This document shows, piece by piece, positions 32,333-34,490 of a DNA stretch of 34,490 nucleotides; positions within the stretch are counted from its first letter, which is position 1; every line of letters begins with the position of its first letter. Below the pieces are notes generated by a model. It saw only the letters and a list, made by a program, of their open reading frames with translations. It had not been told where the DNA came from and searched no databases. Source of the DNA: Microbacteriaceae bacterium (GTDB lineage Bacteria > Actinomycetota > Actinomycetes > Actinomycetales > Microbacteriaceae); NCBI GenBank assembly GCA_030841285.1, contig JAVECW010000106.1, positions 1 to 34,490 on the forward strand, given 5' to 3'. Made by a program: the position numbers and the translations under genes.

Positions 32333-33277
32333 CTAGAACGTCGCGACCGTGGAGGACACGATCGCCATGAGCAAGGGCGCAACGCCGACGAGCATGAACG
32401 CCGGCAGCACGCATACGCCCAGCGGCGCCATCAGCCAGACCGCGAGCGCCGCTGCCGCACGCTGGCCATCTGAACGCGCCTGGCGCCTGTGCTGCTCGGC
32501 CTCGCTTCGCAAGAGCTCCGCGGCTGGAACGCCCGCGCGCTGTGCGAGGGCCAGCACGCCATCGATGACGGTCTCGTCCCCTCCGACGACTCCATAGTGC
32601 GCGGATGCCCGCCCAACGATCGACCGCGCGCGATCCACCGAGCCGCCCCCGGTCATCGCGATCGCCATCAGGTCGACGGGGAGTCCCGGCGTGGCGTTCC
32701 GCGGTCGGGCGGCGCGAATCATCCGCCGGTTCCAGTGCCCGCCGAGCACCATGAGCGCGGCGCCAACCCCGAGGCAGATGAGTCCAGGAACGGTCGCGAA
32801 GAGGGTCTGCAGCGTATTGAAGCCAAGGCCCATCCCGAACAGGACGCCGATAACCGGGAGCGCCATGACCATTCGGGCTGTCGCTGCTGGGCCGGCGAGC
32901 GCGACGGCGAGATCCCGTTGCGTCTGCCCCAACGAGCGGAACGACGCCGCCAAGTCGCGCAGGCTCTGCGCAAGTGGGGCGCCCGACTCCGTCGCAACGA
33001 ACCACGCCGCGGCCAGACCGCGCCAGGCCCCGGCGGTCACCGCATCGCCGGCGACACCGGCGACTCCCGCAATCGCGGGCGCAACGCTCTCACCCTCCAC
33101 CGCGGCCGCGACGGCGCGGCGCACAATCGGGTCGGTCGACCCGGCGCCCAGGTACGTCCAGGCCGCAGCCGGAGTCACTCCCGCCGCCAACAGGACCGCG
33201 AGCCGTTCGGTCACGGCAGCCACCGTCTCAATACCGGGCGGTGGCGGCGGGCGCCGACGCACGAGGCGGGCGATCAT
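32333..33277 (-). CDS. Fused TadB-TadC-like pilus assembly membrane protein (type II secretion F family)
   Basis: A 314-residue inner-membrane platform protein of the Flp pilus. Residues about 20-190 match a short actinobacterial TadB: T2SSF segment ATESGAPLAQSLRDLAASFR, then LAGPAATARMVMALPVIGVL and two helices (134-153, 161-180). Residues about 200-314 match the end of a TadC: LLRSEAEQHRRQARSDGQRA then LMAPLGVCVLPAFMLVGVAP. The two are normally separate genes (Rv3658c and Rv3657c in Mycobacterium). Here they are joined, and no separate tadC lies in the window. The ATG at 33277 is 10 bases behind the tadA stop. The frame stays open a further 42 codons into tadA, so a start slightly upstream cannot be excluded. 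Confidence 0.78.
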   Translation of the reverse strand: MIARLVRRRPPPPPGIETVAAVTERLAVLLAAGVTPAAAWTYLGAGSTDPIVRRAVAAAVEGESVAPAIAGVAGVAGDAVTAGAWRGLAAAWFVATESGAPLAQSLRDLAASFRSLGQTQRDLAVALAGPAATARMVMALPVIGVLFGMGLGFNTLQTLFATVPGLICLGVGAALMVLGGHWNRRMIRAARPRNATPGLPVDLMAIAMTGGGSVDRARSIVGRASAHYGVVGGDETVIDGVLALAQRAGVPAAELLRSEAEQHRRQARSDGQRAAAALAVWLMAPLGVCVLPAFMLVGVAPLLMAIVSSTVATF

Positions 33278-33287
33278 GAGCCGGCCA

Positions 33288-34379
33288 TCATGAAGTGGCC
33301 ACCACGGACAGGCGCTCGCGCGCATCCAGGGTGAAGCTGCCGACCTCGGCAAGCCGGCGCACCCCGTTCTCCCGCTCAAGGTGGAGCACCAGGCCGATCG
33401 CACTCACGGTCTGCCGCGCGACGGCCTCCTGGGTCATGCCCGCGAGTGCTCCAAGCGCCTCGATACGTGCGGGCACATCGGAGAGCGAGTTGGCGTGCAA
33501 CGTTCCGGCTCCCCCGTCGTGTCCCGTGTTCAGCGCGGTGAGGAGTTCACGAATCTCGGCACCGCGGCACTCGCCGAGCACGAGGCGATCGGGCCGCATC
33601 CGCAGTGCCTCGCGGAGCAGCCGCTCCATCCCGATCTCGCCCGCGCCCTCCAGATTGGCCTGACGGGATTCGAGCGACACGAAATGCGGATGCTCCACCC
33701 GCAATTCGGCAACGTCTTCGATCGCGACGATCCGCTCGCCCACCGGGGCCTCCGCAAGGATCGCGGACAGCAGCGTGGTCTTCCCCGATCCGCCAGCTCC
33801 CGTGATCAGGAGGTTCTCTCGAGCCATGATCGCCTCGCGCAGGCGGTCGTGTTGCCGGGTCGACAGCATCCCCGCCCCGGCAAGCCCGGCCAGGCGGAAG
33901 CGCTCTCGCCTGGGCACCCTGATCGACAGGAGAGTCCCCGTCGTCGAGATCGGCGGCAGCACGGCATGCACGCGCACACCGTGACGCAGCCGAACGTCGA
34001 CGCACGGCGTGGTCTCGTCGATGTGCCGGCCGCCGAGCGAGATGAGCCGCACCGCAAGCTCCCGCATCGAGCGCTCGTCGCCGCGCCAGTCATCCGCGCG
34101 CGCCAGCCCGTCGCCGACGTCGACCCAGAGCCCGGTCGCTCCGTTCACGAACAGGTCGGTGATGGATTCGCGCGCCAGGTAGGGCGCGAGCGGACCGAAG
34201 TCCGTCCAATCCACCCACTCGGATGACGGCACCGAGCCCGCGCGGTCGGGACCGTCGCGCGAACCATTGTCGTTCTCGGGAGGTGCGAGTGCGTCGGACG
34301 CGACGGTCGGCGCCGCATCCCGCCGCCGTAGCGGCACGAACGGGATGCCTGTTGGGCTGCCGAGCGTGGGATCACTCAC
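33288..34379 (-). CDS. tadA: TadA/CpaF-family pilus assembly ATPase
   Basis: A 363-residue hexameric secretion ATPase powering Flp pilus assembly on the cytoplasmic side. It has an N-terminal disordered region (about 1-55) and a core starting YLARESITDLFVNG. Walker A is TGAGGSGKTT (193-202), the Asp box is IVAIEDVAELR, and Walker B is RLVLGECRG with Glu270. The His box is GHDGGAGTLHANS (His287, His295). All catalytic motifs are intact. The start is GTG at 34379. It is the first Tad gene in the window; a CpaE/Ssd-like gene usually found upstream would lie beyond the right edge, if present. The pilus type and its role (adhesion, DNA uptake) are not determined. Confidence 0.92.
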   Translation of the reverse strand: MSDPTLGSPTGIPFVPLRRRDAAPTVASDALAPPENDNGSRDGPDRAGSVPSSEWVDWTDFGPLAPYLARESITDLFVNGATGLWVDVGDGLARADDWRGDERSMRELAVRLISLGGRHIDETTPCVDVRLRHGVRVHAVLPPISTTGTLLSIRVPRRERFRLAGLAGAGMLSTRQHDRLREAIMARENLLITGAGGSGKTTLLSAILAEAPVGERIVAIEDVAELRVEHPHFVSLESRQANLEGAGEIGMERLLREALRMRPDRLVLGECRGAEIRELLTALNTGHDGGAGTLHANSLSDVPARIEALGALAGMTQEAVARQTVSAIGLVLHLERENGVRRLAEVGSFTLDARERLSVVATS

Positions 34380-34477
34380 GAGCCGACATTAGACAATCGA
34401 TTCGGGTGTGGCCGGGCGAGTCAGGCATCCGTTCACTCGCGATCGAAGGAACGGCTTGTGCAGTGGATGCCCAGCCC

Positions 34478-34483
34478 AGGAGG
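34478..34483 (+). promoter_or_regulatory. Ribosome-binding-site-like sequence at the right edge
   Basis: AGGAGG at 34478-34483 is a perfect Shine-Dalgarno core on the plus strand, 7 bases before the end of the window. A plus-strand gene may start at the GTG 34486 or just beyond 34490. The 98 bases from 34380 to 34477 show no other gene I can support. Confidence 0.3.
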
Positions 34484-34490
34484 CGGTGAA

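Noticed and set aside
1-34490. CRISPR array, insertion sequence, toxin-antitoxin or restriction system
   Set aside because: No spaced direct repeats, transposase, nuclease or methylase motifs were seen on either strand.
34380-34490. End of an upstream minus-strand pilus gene (33 open codons ending in TAA near 34391)
   Set aside because: Too short, and the translation shows no recognisable CpaE/Ssd-like C-terminus; a plus-strand ribosome site in the same stretch argues for a gene in the other direction.

Overview
The window is a chromosomal segment of a high-GC actinobacterium, most likely a member of the Microbacteriaceae. The signs are strong G/C bias at third codon positions, GTP-type PEP carboxykinase beside a RamB-type regulator, the gene order holB-tmk-topA close to a small Flp-pilus (Tad) locus as in Mycobacterium Rv3644c-Rv3660c, and frequent use of the hexamer GGATGC/GCATCC on both strands, which I associate with that family. 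I see no insertion sequence, prophage, CRISPR array or plasmid gene. No gene-free stretch exceeds about 275 bases.

Layout, left to right. (1) 1-2788, plus: riboflavin operon ribD(partial)-ribE-ribBA-ribH, the last three joined by ATGA overlaps. (2) 2817-4903: a DUF2269 membrane protein (minus), then an MHS-family transporter (plus) preceded by a GntR/FadR-type operator. (3) 4958-7526, minus: a drug-type ABC exporter with one ATPase and two ABC-2 permeases, all coupled by 4-base overlaps. Divergent from it, at 7623-9497, is a one-piece ABC exporter. (4) 9510-12927: GTP-dependent PEP carboxykinase (minus) and, divergent, a RamB-like regulator. (5) 12946-19539, minus: a tight run of an oxidoreductase, D-Ala-D-Ala carboxypeptidase, nicotinamidase, semialdehyde dehydrogenase, thiolase and short-chain dehydrogenase. 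(6) 19713-19788: tRNA-Thr(CGU). (7) 19880-26973, minus: topA, tmk, holB, a secreted peptidase-like lipoprotein and a TetR regulator. (8) 27182-34379: a small unknown protein (plus), then a Tad pilus locus read on minus.

The most striking arrangement is at the right end. The Tad locus is split. tadA and a fused tadB-tadC lie at 32.3-34.4 kb, and the pilin-like genes (DUF4244, TadE, Rv3654c-like) lie at 27.4-28.5 kb. Between them sits a self-contained cassette: catalase (minus), a GlxA/AraC-family regulator (plus) and an HD-domain protein resembling cyanamide hydratase (plus). Hairpins lie at both edges, and two 14-base Fur/PerR-like operator copies 17 bases apart lie between the divergent catalase and regulator.

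Functional themes: cofactor supply (riboflavin, NAD salvage), gluconeogenesis and acetate/fatty-acid control (PckG, RamB-like, thiolase, SDR), envelope functions (carboxypeptidase, exporters, lipoprotein, pilus), core replication genes (topA, tmk, holB) and peroxide defence. All assignments rest on reading the translated sequence and motifs; no database search was run.
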